Shown here in pieces: positions 27,201 through 35,984 of a stretch of DNA of 64,000 nucleotides. The first letter of the stretch is position 1. Every line of letters begins with the position of its first letter. This DNA comes from Wenyingzhuangia fucanilytica (GTDB lineage Bacteria > Bacteroidota > Bacteroidia > Flavobacteriales > Flavobacteriaceae): NCBI RefSeq assembly GCF_001697185.1, contig NZ_CP014224.1, forward strand, positions 3,208,501-3,272,500, read 5' to 3'. The position numbers were made by a program, and so were the translations under genes. The notes under the pieces are model-generated. The model had not been told where the DNA came from, did no database searches, and was given only the letters and a program-made list of their open reading frames with translations.

Positions 27201-27922
27201 TATTCAAGAATTTTTGAAAGGATCTCTAAAGACTTTGGTCTTCTAAAAGATGATAAATGTAATTGGTAATATTTTAATAAAATATCTAAAACAATTGCTC
27301 TTTGATTTTTACTAAACAACCTTGTTTCTAGTTCATCAAATTTTATGCCCAACGCTTGATTGAAAAGACTTAAAGCTTCACCTTGAATAACATTTGCTCC
27401 ATTTCTATTTACATACTTCCCTTCACTTAAATCAAAAAAGTAACCTTTTTCTTGATGAGAAGTATCTGGATAAAATCCTAAACATTTTGTTAGCTGAATT
27501 AAAAACACGAGATGGAAATTTGCAACATGATTATGATGATCTAACCAAACGATGGTGTTTTCTAAAAAATCAAATAAAACTTCATTCTCTCCTTCCTCTT
27601 CGCTGATGATTGAACTTAAAAATTCTGATACAAAAAAGACAATAGACTGTTTAATTAAATCTACGTGAAGTGTTAAAAAAGGATGTAATACTCTTGCTTC
27701 TGATATACTGTTTAAACTTCCTTTATTATTATGAGAAGCATTTATTTGAAGGATAGATAATGGAAAAAACAAAGACTTATTGACCTTTCCTTTTTTTCTT
27801 TTTAAAATACCTTGTAACAAATACGATTTTAAGCCGTCTTGATGAGTGTAGCACTTTACAATAAGACTACTATCACCATACTTAACAGCACTAATAACAA
27901 TTGCTTTGGTGTTAACTTGCAT
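27200..27922 (-). CDS. recO: DNA repair protein RecO
   Basis: RecFOR-pathway protein that loads RecA onto SSB-coated DNA. It starts with the OB-fold stretch MQVNTKAIVISAVKYGDSSLIVKCYT. The helical C-terminal part follows, with LTKCLGFYPD. There is no complete zinc-finger, as is usual in Bacteroidota. The 240 residues are normal. It overlaps both neighbours by a single base, between porZ and the TonB receptor. Confidence 0.9.
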   Translation of the reverse strand: MQVNTKAIVISAVKYGDSSLIVKCYTHQDGLKSYLLQGILKRKKGKVNKSLFFPLSILQINASHNNKGSLNSISEARVLHPFLTLHVDLIKQSIVFFVSEFLSSIISEEEGENEVLFDFLENTIVWLDHHNHVANFHLVFLIQLTKCLGFYPDTSHQEKGYFFDLSEGKYVNRNGANVIQGEALSLFNQALGIKFDELETRLFSKNQRAIVLDILLKYYQLHLSSFRRPKSLEILSKILE

Positions 27923-30279
27923 TAATTTACAATGGCAATTTTAGTTGTTGTACTTTCTGAACCATCTGCTTTTGACAACAAAACAATGTACACTCCAGAT
28001 ACAACAGGGTTTCCTCTTAGGTTTGTTTTGTTCCAAACAATTTTACCTCCAAAAGATTGATTAGATTGGTTTACATTAGTTTCGTAAACCAACTTACCAG
28101 ACACATCCATTATTTTTACGTTAGTACCATCAGGAATACCGTTTCCATCTTTGGCTACAATCGTAATATTTTCATGTCCAACTTGATTTCTAATTGCAGG
28201 GTTAGGATAAGCAATGATAGGAGTAATACTAGTTCCAAAAGGTTCGTTTTTACTATTATAGGACAACATTCCTTTTTCAGTGACCATATAAATTTCCCCT
28301 GTAATTTCATCTAACTCTAAATCTATTACTATATTATCAGGTAATGGTGAGTTTGATGTATTAAAAATATTATAAGTTGTTTGTCCATCCGAAGAAGTTT
28401 GTATAACTCCCGCTCCTTGGGTAGCAAACCATTTATTACCTGCTAAATCTATAATAATATCATTTACTTGAGTGTCTGCCAACAATTCTCTAGCCGCACC
28501 GTTTTCTTCAATAATAAGTGTATTAGCGGGTCTTTTTGTAGCACTATACAAATTATCATAATCATCAAACACAACTAATCCTAGACCAGTTCCAATCCAA
28601 ACTCTATCGTTTTCATCAGCAACCACAGAAAAAACATAATTAGATTTTAACTGTCCTTTATTTGCTTGATCATTTAAAACTGTTATTTCTCTTTTACTTT
28701 CGTCAGAAACTGGATCGGCATTAAAAACAAACAGCCCTGTTCTTGCAGTAGCTGCATAAACATTATTATTACGATCTACATACATTTTATTAAACCCTCT
28801 AACAAACCCTTCACTACCACCAATATCAGGAAATGTAATTTTTGTTTCCCATCTATCAACATCATTTTTTTCACCATTATACCTTGAAAAAAACTTATTA
28901 TCTACTGCACTAGAATTTGCTGTCCATATCATATTATTTTTATCAATAATCATATTTCCAACAAAAGCCTCTCCAGAAATATAGTGTCCTGGTAAAATAT
29001 TATTAGTATTATTTTTTACCCATCGTTTAACGAAATTAAAATCATTTAACTCTGTAACTCCGTCTCTAATACTCGCAATTAAAACCCTAGAACTATCAAA
29101 AGGATCAACAATTATCTTTAAATAGTCTTTTTTACTACCAATTTCATTATTTTTTAAATAATTCCATGTTCCATTTACAAAATAATCGACACCTCTATAT
29201 CGGTTTAACCCATTATAAGATGGATTAAAACCTCCATAAGAAATCCATTTTTGACCATTACTTACAGTAATGCTAAAAATATCATTTGCAGAAGGACCAT
29301 CAGGGTGTAATTCTGTATAATTTACCTTATCAGTTAATGGCGTATTTAAAATCCCAAAATTGGTTGTATTTACATAAACTTCATTATTACTAATAATTGC
29401 TTTTGTAGTTGTAAAATTATAGTTCGCTGCTGAAGATAAATTTACTTGGTCTGTTTTTGTAAAAGTTGAAGTTTCATATAAAGTTACCAAATTAGACATG
29501 GTAATGATTAATTCACTTGATGATGGATTAAAATTTATGTTTAAAATATTATTAGATTCGCTTATAACACTTGTTGTAGGATTTGTTATTTCAAAAACAC
29601 TAGATCCTTTTGTAAAATAAACCTCGCCATTTAAATTTAGTAAACCGGTTATGTTACCAGAAGTTACTTGTGTCCAATTATTAAAAATTATTGGATTTAA
29701 GCTTAAATCTATTTTATATAAACCATTGTTTGTTGCAGCATAAAGAGTATTATTCTCTATTGCGATTTGGTTTACTGAATAAGAACTACTTGAATTACTC
29801 AATTTATAAGTATCTCCAAACTCAAAATTTGCTATATCTAACTCAACAATTCCAAAATCCCCAAAAACATATGATTGATTTTGAGCGCTATATACTCCTT
29901 TAACAATTTTATCAACCAAAATAAGGTTATCTCTTATTCCCGTTAATGGAACTACCACATTATCATCAGAAATAAGTTCAATTAATCCATTTTCATAACC
30001 TATGATAATATTTGATGATATATCGTCAAAAGAAATACTTGAAGTTGTTGTTCCCGACAAACCGTTTACTGAAGAAAATTTTTGAGTATCATCAGTCTCA
30101 ATATCATATACAAACATTGCATTATTTGATATAGCATACAATTTATTTCCTACTATTGTAAAATCTTTAACGTTATTATATGAATATAAATCTTGCCATT
30201 GATTAGAATAATCTCTTTGGGCAAAAACTAAATTTGTAAAACAAAATAGGAAAGCAAATAAATATCTCATTTTCTTCAT
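27922..30279 (-). CDS. porZ: Type IX secretion system protein PorZ
   Basis: Surface component of the T9SS attachment complex; in Porphyromonas PorZ delivers A-LPS to the sortase PorU. Signal peptide ending VFAQR, then about 650 residues of two seven-bladed propellers with repeats such as ENNTLYAATNNGLYKID and DENDRVWIGTGLGLVVFDD. The C-terminal type-A sorting domain has ITPIIAYPNPA and GVYIVLLSKADG. Its 785 residues match the family. It sits first in the reverse-strand operon with recO, an arrangement seen in other flavobacteria. Confidence 0.92.
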   Translation of the reverse strand: MKKMRYLFAFLFCFTNLVFAQRDYSNQWQDLYSYNNVKDFTIVGNKLYAISNNAMFVYDIETDDTQKFSSVNGLSGTTTSSISFDDISSNIIIGYENGLIELISDDNVVVPLTGIRDNLILVDKIVKGVYSAQNQSYVFGDFGIVELDIANFEFGDTYKLSNSSSSYSVNQIAIENNTLYAATNNGLYKIDLSLNPIIFNNWTQVTSGNITGLLNLNGEVYFTKGSSVFEITNPTTSVISESNNILNINFNPSSSELIITMSNLVTLYETSTFTKTDQVNLSSAANYNFTTTKAIISNNEVYVNTTNFGILNTPLTDKVNYTELHPDGPSANDIFSITVSNGQKWISYGGFNPSYNGLNRYRGVDYFVNGTWNYLKNNEIGSKKDYLKIIVDPFDSSRVLIASIRDGVTELNDFNFVKRWVKNNTNNILPGHYISGEAFVGNMIIDKNNMIWTANSSAVDNKFFSRYNGEKNDVDRWETKITFPDIGGSEGFVRGFNKMYVDRNNNVYAATARTGLFVFNADPVSDESKREITVLNDQANKGQLKSNYVFSVVADENDRVWIGTGLGLVVFDDYDNLYSATKRPANTLIIEENGAARELLADTQVNDIIIDLAGNKWFATQGAGVIQTSSDGQTTYNIFNTSNSPLPDNIVIDLELDEITGEIYMVTEKGMLSYNSKNEPFGTSITPIIAYPNPAIRNQVGHENITIVAKDGNGIPDGTNVKIMDVSGKLVYETNVNQSNQSFGGKIVWNKTNLRGNPVVSGVYIVLLSKADGSESTTTKIAIVN

Positions 30280-30301
30280 TACTTATAATTTGGTAATGTA
30301 A

Positions 30302-30309
30302 CAAATGTA
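30302..30309 (-). promoter_or_regulatory. -7 promoter box of the porZ operon
   Basis: The reverse strand reads TACATTTG, matching TAnnTTTG, 22 bases before the porZ ATG. Confidence 0.5.
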
Positions 30310-30344
30310 AAACATAATAAACAAACTAATATTGATTAAGCAAC

Positions 30345-30818
30345 ATGAATTATACAGAAATTGAACGTAAGTTTTTAGTAAATAATTTAAGCTTTATAAA
30401 AACTAGTTATGATAGCAATCGAATTGAACAAGGTTACTTAAATTCTAACAAAGACAGAGCAGTAAGGGTTAGAATAAAAAACAACAAGGGTTTTTTAACC
30501 ATTAAAGGAGCTTCTAACGAAAGTGGAACCACTCGTTTTGAATGGGAAAAAGAAATTTTGGTAACAGAAGCCACTCAATTATTAGCCATTTGTGAACCTG
30601 GAGTAATCAGCAAGACAAGATATTTGGTAAAATTAAATCAACATACTTTTGAAGTTGATGTTTTTGATGGAGATAACAAAGGATTAATTGTTGCCGAAGT
30701 TGAATTAACCTCAGAAAATGAAGTTTTTGAAAAACCTGATTGGTTAGGAAAAGAAGTTACAGGAGAAGTAAAATATTACAACTCACAATTAAGTAAAAAC
30801 CCATATAAAAATTGGTAA
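30345..30818 (+). CDS. CYTH-domain protein (triphosphatase-like)
   Basis: The ExExK signature is in EIERKF (residues 5-10), and the tunnel-fold pattern continues with RVRIKNNKGFLTIKG, FEWEKEI, KTRYLV, FEVDVFDGDNKGLIVAEVEL. This single-domain form (157 residues) matches bacterial inorganic tripolyphosphatases rather than class IV adenylate cyclases. The substrate is unproven. It is divergent from porZ and ends one base before the convergent hemolysin III gene. Confidence 0.88.
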   Translation: MNYTEIERKFLVNNLSFIKTSYDSNRIEQGYLNSNKDRAVRVRIKNNKGFLTIKGASNESGTTRFEWEKEILVTEATQLLAICEPGVISKTRYLVKLNQHTFEVDVFDGDNKGLIVAEVELTSENEVFEKPDWLGKEVTGEVKYYNSQLSKNPYKNW

Positions 30819-31463
30819 TTATTTTATGGTGTGATAATAAATTACAATAAAATGACACAAACTACCTAATAACACCAAAATGTGAAAAATAGCGTGGTTG
30901 TATTTTATTTTATTGGCCGCGTAAAAATACGCCCCTATGGAGTAAAAAATCCCTCCCCACAACAACCAACGTTGTCCCCAAAGAGGTAGATTCTGAATTA
31001 AAGATTTTAAAAAGAATAAGATAATCCAGCCCATAAAAACATAAGATAATACTGATATTACTTTATATCTACCTATAAAATAAATTTTAAACACAATTCC
31101 CAAAATAGCCACCAACCACGAAATTCCAAAAACCAACCATCCAATTTTTCCTTCTAACACCACCAAAGAAATTGGAGCATAAGAACCTGCTATTAAAACG
31201 TATACTGCTGAATGATCTAAAATATTAAGATAATATCTTACTTTTTGATTAATTGCACTGTGATACAAAGTAGAAGCTGCATACAAAACCATCATACTAA
31301 TTCCATAAATAGCATAACTTAAAATAGCTGCTCCACTATTAGATGCAATGGCTTTATACATCAAAAAAGGAAACATAATAAGGCTGAGAAAAAATCCGAT
31401 GGCGTGAGACCATACGTTCCATTTTTCCTCTAGTGGCTCATAATATGTCACCTTAAAATCCAT
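30819..31463 (-). CDS. Hemolysin III family (PAQR) membrane protein
   Basis: Seven membrane segments with the family motifs NVWSHAIGFF (conserved His, about residue 20), STLYHS and DHSAVYVLIAGSYAP, and a C-terminal HAIFHILVLLGSLCHFIVIYY. The ATG at 31463 (MDFKVTYYEPLEEKWN) fits the family; the upstream ATG would add 11 residues. Despite the name, the bacterial members are not established toxins; a role in membrane homeostasis is likely. Confidence 0.88.
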   Translation of the reverse strand: MDFKVTYYEPLEEKWNVWSHAIGFFLSLIMFPFLMYKAIASNSGAAILSYAIYGISMMVLYAASTLYHSAINQKVRYYLNILDHSAVYVLIAGSYAPISLVVLEGKIGWLVFGISWLVAILGIVFKIYFIGRYKVISVLSYVFMGWIILFFLKSLIQNLPLWGQRWLLWGGIFYSIGAYFYAANKIKYNHAIFHILVLLGSLCHFIVIYYHTIK

Positions 31464-31572
31464 TTCAAATATTTCTATATAATATACAAAAAACAAGTAG
31501 TACTAACAATTGTTAAGTCAACTCATTTGCAAATAAATTACAAGCTTTACTGTATATATTTTTATGAAAGTG

Positions 31573-31580
31573 TACTTTTG
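31573..31580 (+). promoter_or_regulatory. -7 promoter box of trpS
   Basis: TACTTTTG followed by TG fits TAnnTTTG, 25 bases before the ATG at 31606, and rules out an upstream ATG at 31564 as the start. Confidence 0.5.
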
Positions 31581-31605
31581 TGCCAAACATTATTTTTTAG
31601 AGGAA

Positions 31606-32574
31606 ATGGCAAGAATTTTAACAGGCGTACAAAGTACTGGGACTCCTCATTTAGGAAACTTATTAGGAGCAATTATCCCTGCTATTGAAATGGCAAACAA
31701 TCCTGAAAACGAATCTTTTTTGTTTATCGCAAATTTGCATTCTTTAACGCAAATTAAAAACAGCGAAACATTAAAACAAAACACATATAGCACAGCTGCA
31801 GCTTGGTTAGCTTTTGGACTAGATATTAATAAAACGGTTTTTTACAGACAAAGTGATGTACCACAGACTACAGAGTTAACTTGGTACTTAAATTGTTTTT
31901 TTCCATATCAAAGATTAACACTTGCGCATTCTTTTAAAGACAAAGCAGATAGATTAGAAGATGTAAACGCTGGTTTATTTGATTATCCTATGCTAATGGC
32001 AGCCGATATTTTGTTATACGATGCAGAAATTGTACCTGTAGGAAAAGATCAATTGCAACATTTAGAAATTACTAGAGATGTTGCTAGTAGATTTAATCAT
32101 CAAATGGGAGAAACTTTTGTGTTACCTGAAGCTAAAATTCAGGAATCTAGCAAATACGTTCCAGGAACCAATGGTGGTAAAATGAGTAAATCTCAAGGAA
32201 ATATTATTGATATTTTTCAAGATGATAAAAAATTGCGCAAGCAAGTCATGAAAATAGAAACGGATAGTACGCCTTTAGAGGAACCTAAAAATCCTGATAC
32301 TTGTAATTTATTTGCCTTGTACAAAATATTAGCTTCAGACGAGCAAATTGCAGAAATGAGAGCTAATTACGAAGGTGGTAACTACGGATACGGACATGCT
32401 AAACAAGCTTTTTACGAATTGTTAGTTGATAAATTCTCTGAACAACGTGCCAAGTATAACTACTACATGGAAAATTTAGAAGAAGTAGATAAAGCCTTAG
32501 CTATTGGAGCAAAAAAAGCCGGAGCTATTGCTGATGAAGTTTTACAAAGAGTAAGAACCAAAATAGGTTATTAA
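31606..32574 (+). CDS. trpS: Tryptophan-tRNA ligase
   Basis: Class I aminoacyl-tRNA synthetase. MARILTGVQSTGTPHLGNLLGA holds the HIGH-type motif (TPHLGN), and GGKMSKSQGN is the KMSKS loop. PVGKDQLQHLEITRD is also typical. The ATG at 31606 with an AGAGGA ahead of it gives 322 residues, the usual size. Single gene. Confidence 0.96.
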   Translation: MARILTGVQSTGTPHLGNLLGAIIPAIEMANNPENESFLFIANLHSLTQIKNSETLKQNTYSTAAAWLAFGLDINKTVFYRQSDVPQTTELTWYLNCFFPYQRLTLAHSFKDKADRLEDVNAGLFDYPMLMAADILLYDAEIVPVGKDQLQHLEITRDVASRFNHQMGETFVLPEAKIQESSKYVPGTNGGKMSKSQGNIIDIFQDDKKLRKQVMKIETDSTPLEEPKNPDTCNLFALYKILASDEQIAEMRANYEGGNYGYGHAKQAFYELLVDKFSEQRAKYNYYMENLEEVDKALAIGAKKAGAIADEVLQRVRTKIGY

Positions 32575-32577
32575 AAC

Positions 32578-32612
32578 AAAAAAGAGCTGACATTAAAAAT
32601 CAGCTCTTTTTT
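32578..32612 (+). terminator. Terminator shared by trpS and the convergent P450 operon
   Basis: AAAAAAGAGCTGA and TCAGCTCTTTTTT form a 13-base perfect stem. A and T runs on each side let it serve both convergent units. Confidence 0.88.
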
Positions 32613-32618
32613 GTTTGT

Positions 32619-33416
32619 TTACAATTGATTAAAAAACCTCAACGTATCTTTTATATGTGTTTCCCAATATACCCATTCGTGTTTTCCTAAAAACTCTTCA
32701 TAAATATGTGGAATATTAGCTGTTTTTAATTGTTCATGCAAAACTCTGTTGTGCTCAATCAATTCATCGTCTTTTCCACAATCAAATCTAAAAGGAGGTA
32801 AAATGGTTTTATTTTTTTGCATAAAACTTATAACAGATTCGTTGTTTACATCTTCTTGCTTATAATTTTCTAAACCTTCTTCTACAAACAACTCCATTTG
32901 TGGTAAATCGGTAATAGAGCTATGTCCTGATATTCCTTTAAATATCTGTGGATACTTTGCCCCTATTCTTAACGCTCCATAGCCTCCCATAGAAAGTCCC
33001 GAAATATAAACAGGAGAGTTATTTGTTACCTCAGCTATATTCTCTTTTACCGCAGCAATTACATCCTCTGCAATCCATGCTTCAAAATTTAAAGTATTGT
33101 GTGGCAAATAAGCAGATCCATCTCCCCACAAACCATCAGAAGGCATGGCAATAATCATCGGTTTAATTTCTTTGGATTCCATCATTTTTTGAGCCGTTCT
33201 ATGTACGCCTGCCTTTTGAGACCAAATCCATGCACTACCATACACACCATGTAACAAAACAACCAAAGGGGTATTTTCTGATAATTCTACCTTAGGAACA
33301 AATAAACAAATGTCTCCTCGTCCTTTTAAGTTTGATGTTTTTACGGTAATAAACCTAAGATTATCCGATTCAAACCTTGGGTCTGATATTTCTGTTGTTC
33401 TAAATTTAGATGCCAT
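32619..33416 (-). CDS. Cytoplasmic esterase of the esterase D / S-formylglutathione hydrolase-like family
   Basis: Alpha/beta hydrolase of 265 residues. The nucleophile elbow is GLSMGGYGA (Ser142), the acid is in CGKDDEL (about Asp216), and the catalytic His is in GKHEWVYW (His246). The oxyanion region is LLHGVYG. No signal peptide is present, so it acts in the cytoplasm. It starts 2 bases after the GH2 stop and is the last gene of the P450 operon. Possible roles are hydrolysis of a formyl-thiol from the formaldehyde released by demethylation, or removal of acyl groups from the sugar; neither is shown. Confidence 0.75.
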   Translation of the reverse strand: MASKFRTTEISDPRFESDNLRFITVKTSNLKGRGDICLFVPKVELSENTPLVVLLHGVYGSAWIWSQKAGVHRTAQKMMESKEIKPMIIAMPSDGLWGDGSAYLPHNTLNFEAWIAEDVIAAVKENIAEVTNNSPVYISGLSMGGYGALRIGAKYPQIFKGISGHSSITDLPQMELFVEEGLENYKQEDVNNESVISFMQKNKTILPPFRFDCGKDDELIEHNRVLHEQLKTANIPHIYEEFLGKHEWVYWETHIKDTLRFFNQL

Positions 33417-33418
33417 TT

Positions 33419-35920
33419 TTAACGTATCTTTAGTACTGTATTTGTTGCTTGTAACTTTTGGGTTGATGTTTTTAAAATCACTTTTCCTTTTTGAGTTGAT
33501 TGCACAAAAATAACTGCCTGACCATTAAAAAACTTTCTTTTAGGCTTAGACAAATTTTGCATATTGGTAGGATCTCCATTTCCAGAAGCTAAAAATGTGG
33601 CAGCTCCACTTACTTCAATATCCATATTGTCATTAAAATGAGGACATAAATTTCCATTTTTATCTACCACAGAAACTACATATACCCCTACTTCTCCTTC
33701 TTTAATGGTTTTTATTTCTGGCTCAATAACAATATGATCTGGAGCCCCTGCTGTAACTCTTTTTACCTCTGCTACCTTTTTATTTCTCTTGTTATAAGCC
33801 ACAATTTTTACTTCTCCAGGCTCATATATCACATCGTCCCAAACAATAGCATAAGCTTTTAATAAATCCCAATTTCCACCACCTGATGCTGGAACATCAA
33901 TAGTATTGCTTTCAAAGCTTAATTCTTTTAACGGTTTTTTAGTTCTAATCCCATAACTTTTTCCGTTTACAAACAATTCTGCTTTTTCATAAGACGTATA
34001 ACAAACTACAGGAAATGATTTTACTTTTAATGCCGGCCATGTCCAATGCGGGAAAAAGTGAAGTACGTCTTTGTCTTTTCTCCATTGTGTTTGATATAAA
34101 TAGTATTTATCTTTTTCCAAACCAACAAAATCAACAGGAGCAAAATAAGAACTTCTTGATTTTGCATTGTGATAAGGTGATGGCTCTCCTAAATAATCAT
34201 AACCTGTCCAAACAAACTCTCCATAAACCGTTTTGTTTTTTTCTTGTGCTGCAAATTCTTTAAATGGAGGATATCCCCAAGGTACATTAGTGGTTTCAAA
34301 ATTTCCTGGATCTCCATCAGCGTATACATGTGTATGTAAAGAGTTTCCTCTCTTATTTTTTAAAGTATCAAAAACAACAGGAAACTTATAGCTATTACGA
34401 ACACTTACAGAACCTCCTGTTTCACTAGCATAAAACTTTAAGTTTGGATATTTTTTACGAATAGCCCCATAAATCCCAGGCTTATAATTAAAAGCAGCTA
34501 CATCTACCACTTCTGCCATACCACTTTCTAAAGCTCCTTTAGATAAATTAAACCCTGCTGTGGTAGCTCTGGTAGTGTCTACAGATTTAACAATGTCGTG
34601 CAAATATTTGGTGATATGATTAGGATCATGGTGATATTGCTCCATAATTTCATTTCCTATACTCCACATAATTACACTTGGATGATTTCTATCTCTTAAA
34701 ATCATGTCTGTTAAATCAGTTTTTGCCCACTTGTCAAAATGTGTTGCATAACCATTTGTAACTTTTCCTATTTGCCACTCATCAAAAGCTTCGTCAATAG
34801 CTAATAAACCTAAAGAATCACAAATTTCTAGAGCTTCTGGTGCTGGTGGGTTATGAGAAAAACGAATAGCATTTACCCCCATTTCTTTCATTTTTAACAT
34901 TTGTCTTAAAAACAATTCTTTATGAAATGCTGCTCCAGTAGGTCCTAAATCGTGATGCATGTTTACTCCTTGGAATTTTATTTTTTTATCATTTAAATAA
35001 AATCCATCTACTTCAAAACGTATATTTCTAATTCCAAAAGTGGTTACATACGTGTCAATTTCTTTTTTTCCTTGTAAAATAGTCGTTTTAAGTTGATACA
35101 AATTTGGGTGTTCTAAACTCCACAAATCGGGTCTAGAAATTTTAAACTCCTCGTTTAACAAAGTATTTCCCTGGATATTAACTTGTTTTTCTGTGGAGCT
35201 AACTTCTTTCCCTTTTGCATTAAAAATTTGATTTTTAACCGTATAATCTCCATTTCCTAACAACTCTAAATTCAACTTTGCAATGGCTTTTCTTTTAGTA
35301 ATTACTGGAGTTGTTACAAAAGTTCCCCAAGTTTTTACATGTGTTTTATTGGTTTTAATTACCGATACTTTTCTGTACAAACCTGCTCCGGGATACCAAC
35401 GTGATTGACTGTTAAAATTCTCTAACCTTACTGCAATACTATTATTTCCTTCTTTTAAAAACGGTGTAATATCAAAATAAAAAGAAATGTATCCAAAAGG
35501 TCTTTCGCCAACATATTGCTCGTTTACATAAACTTTTGCATTACTCATGGCTCCATCAAAAAGTAATTGAACCTTTTCTTTTAACGCTGCTGATGACATT
35601 TGATAATGAGTTCTATACCACCCAATACCCACATACGGCAAAGCTCCACTTCTACCTGCTCTGTATTTTGGTTTAGATTCTCCATCTTGCACCACCATGG
35701 TTAATTGCAAATCATTGGCAAAATCAAAATCTCCTTTAACCGCCCAATCGTGTGGTATGGTTACTTGCTCCCAATCTGCATCATCAAAATTTTCTTGAAA
35801 AGCAGCTCCATAATCATATTGAGAAAACTTCCAATTTTTTAACAATTCTACTGTTCTACTTTGAGCCATCACAATATTAATAGAACAAATAAGTATAAAA
35901 ATGGTTGTATATTTTTTCAT
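33419..35920 (-). CDS. Glycoside hydrolase family 2 (beta-galactosidase-type)
   Basis: An 833-residue enzyme with an N-terminal signal peptide (SINIVMAQS). Sugar-binding jelly roll (about 25-190), Ig-like domain, TIM barrel (about 300-600), then C-terminal domains of the DUF4982 type. The acid/base is Glu424 in WSIGNEIME and the nucleophile Glu500 in FYASETGG, so the active site is intact. Retaining exo-acting beta-galactosidase or related activity is expected. Its place in the P450 demethylase operon suggests it releases galactose or 6-O-methylgalactose from red-algal galactan oligosaccharides (inference). Confidence 0.85.
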   Translation of the reverse strand: MKKYTTIFILICSINIVMAQSRTVELLKNWKFSQYDYGAAFQENFDDADWEQVTIPHDWAVKGDFDFANDLQLTMVVQDGESKPKYRAGRSGALPYVGIGWYRTHYQMSSAALKEKVQLLFDGAMSNAKVYVNEQYVGERPFGYISFYFDITPFLKEGNNSIAVRLENFNSQSRWYPGAGLYRKVSVIKTNKTHVKTWGTFVTTPVITKRKAIAKLNLELLGNGDYTVKNQIFNAKGKEVSSTEKQVNIQGNTLLNEEFKISRPDLWSLEHPNLYQLKTTILQGKKEIDTYVTTFGIRNIRFEVDGFYLNDKKIKFQGVNMHHDLGPTGAAFHKELFLRQMLKMKEMGVNAIRFSHNPPAPEALEICDSLGLLAIDEAFDEWQIGKVTNGYATHFDKWAKTDLTDMILRDRNHPSVIMWSIGNEIMEQYHHDPNHITKYLHDIVKSVDTTRATTAGFNLSKGALESGMAEVVDVAAFNYKPGIYGAIRKKYPNLKFYASETGGSVSVRNSYKFPVVFDTLKNKRGNSLHTHVYADGDPGNFETTNVPWGYPPFKEFAAQEKNKTVYGEFVWTGYDYLGEPSPYHNAKSRSSYFAPVDFVGLEKDKYYLYQTQWRKDKDVLHFFPHWTWPALKVKSFPVVCYTSYEKAELFVNGKSYGIRTKKPLKELSFESNTIDVPASGGGNWDLLKAYAIVWDDVIYEPGEVKIVAYNKRNKKVAEVKRVTAGAPDHIVIEPEIKTIKEGEVGVYVVSVVDKNGNLCPHFNDNMDIEVSGAATFLASGNGDPTNMQNLSKPKRKFFNGQAVIFVQSTQKGKVILKTSTQKLQATNTVLKIR

Positions 35921-35984
35921 GAATTAGGATTTCAAAATTTATTATTTTTTAAGATCTACAGCGTATATAGTAGTTGGCTTCCTT

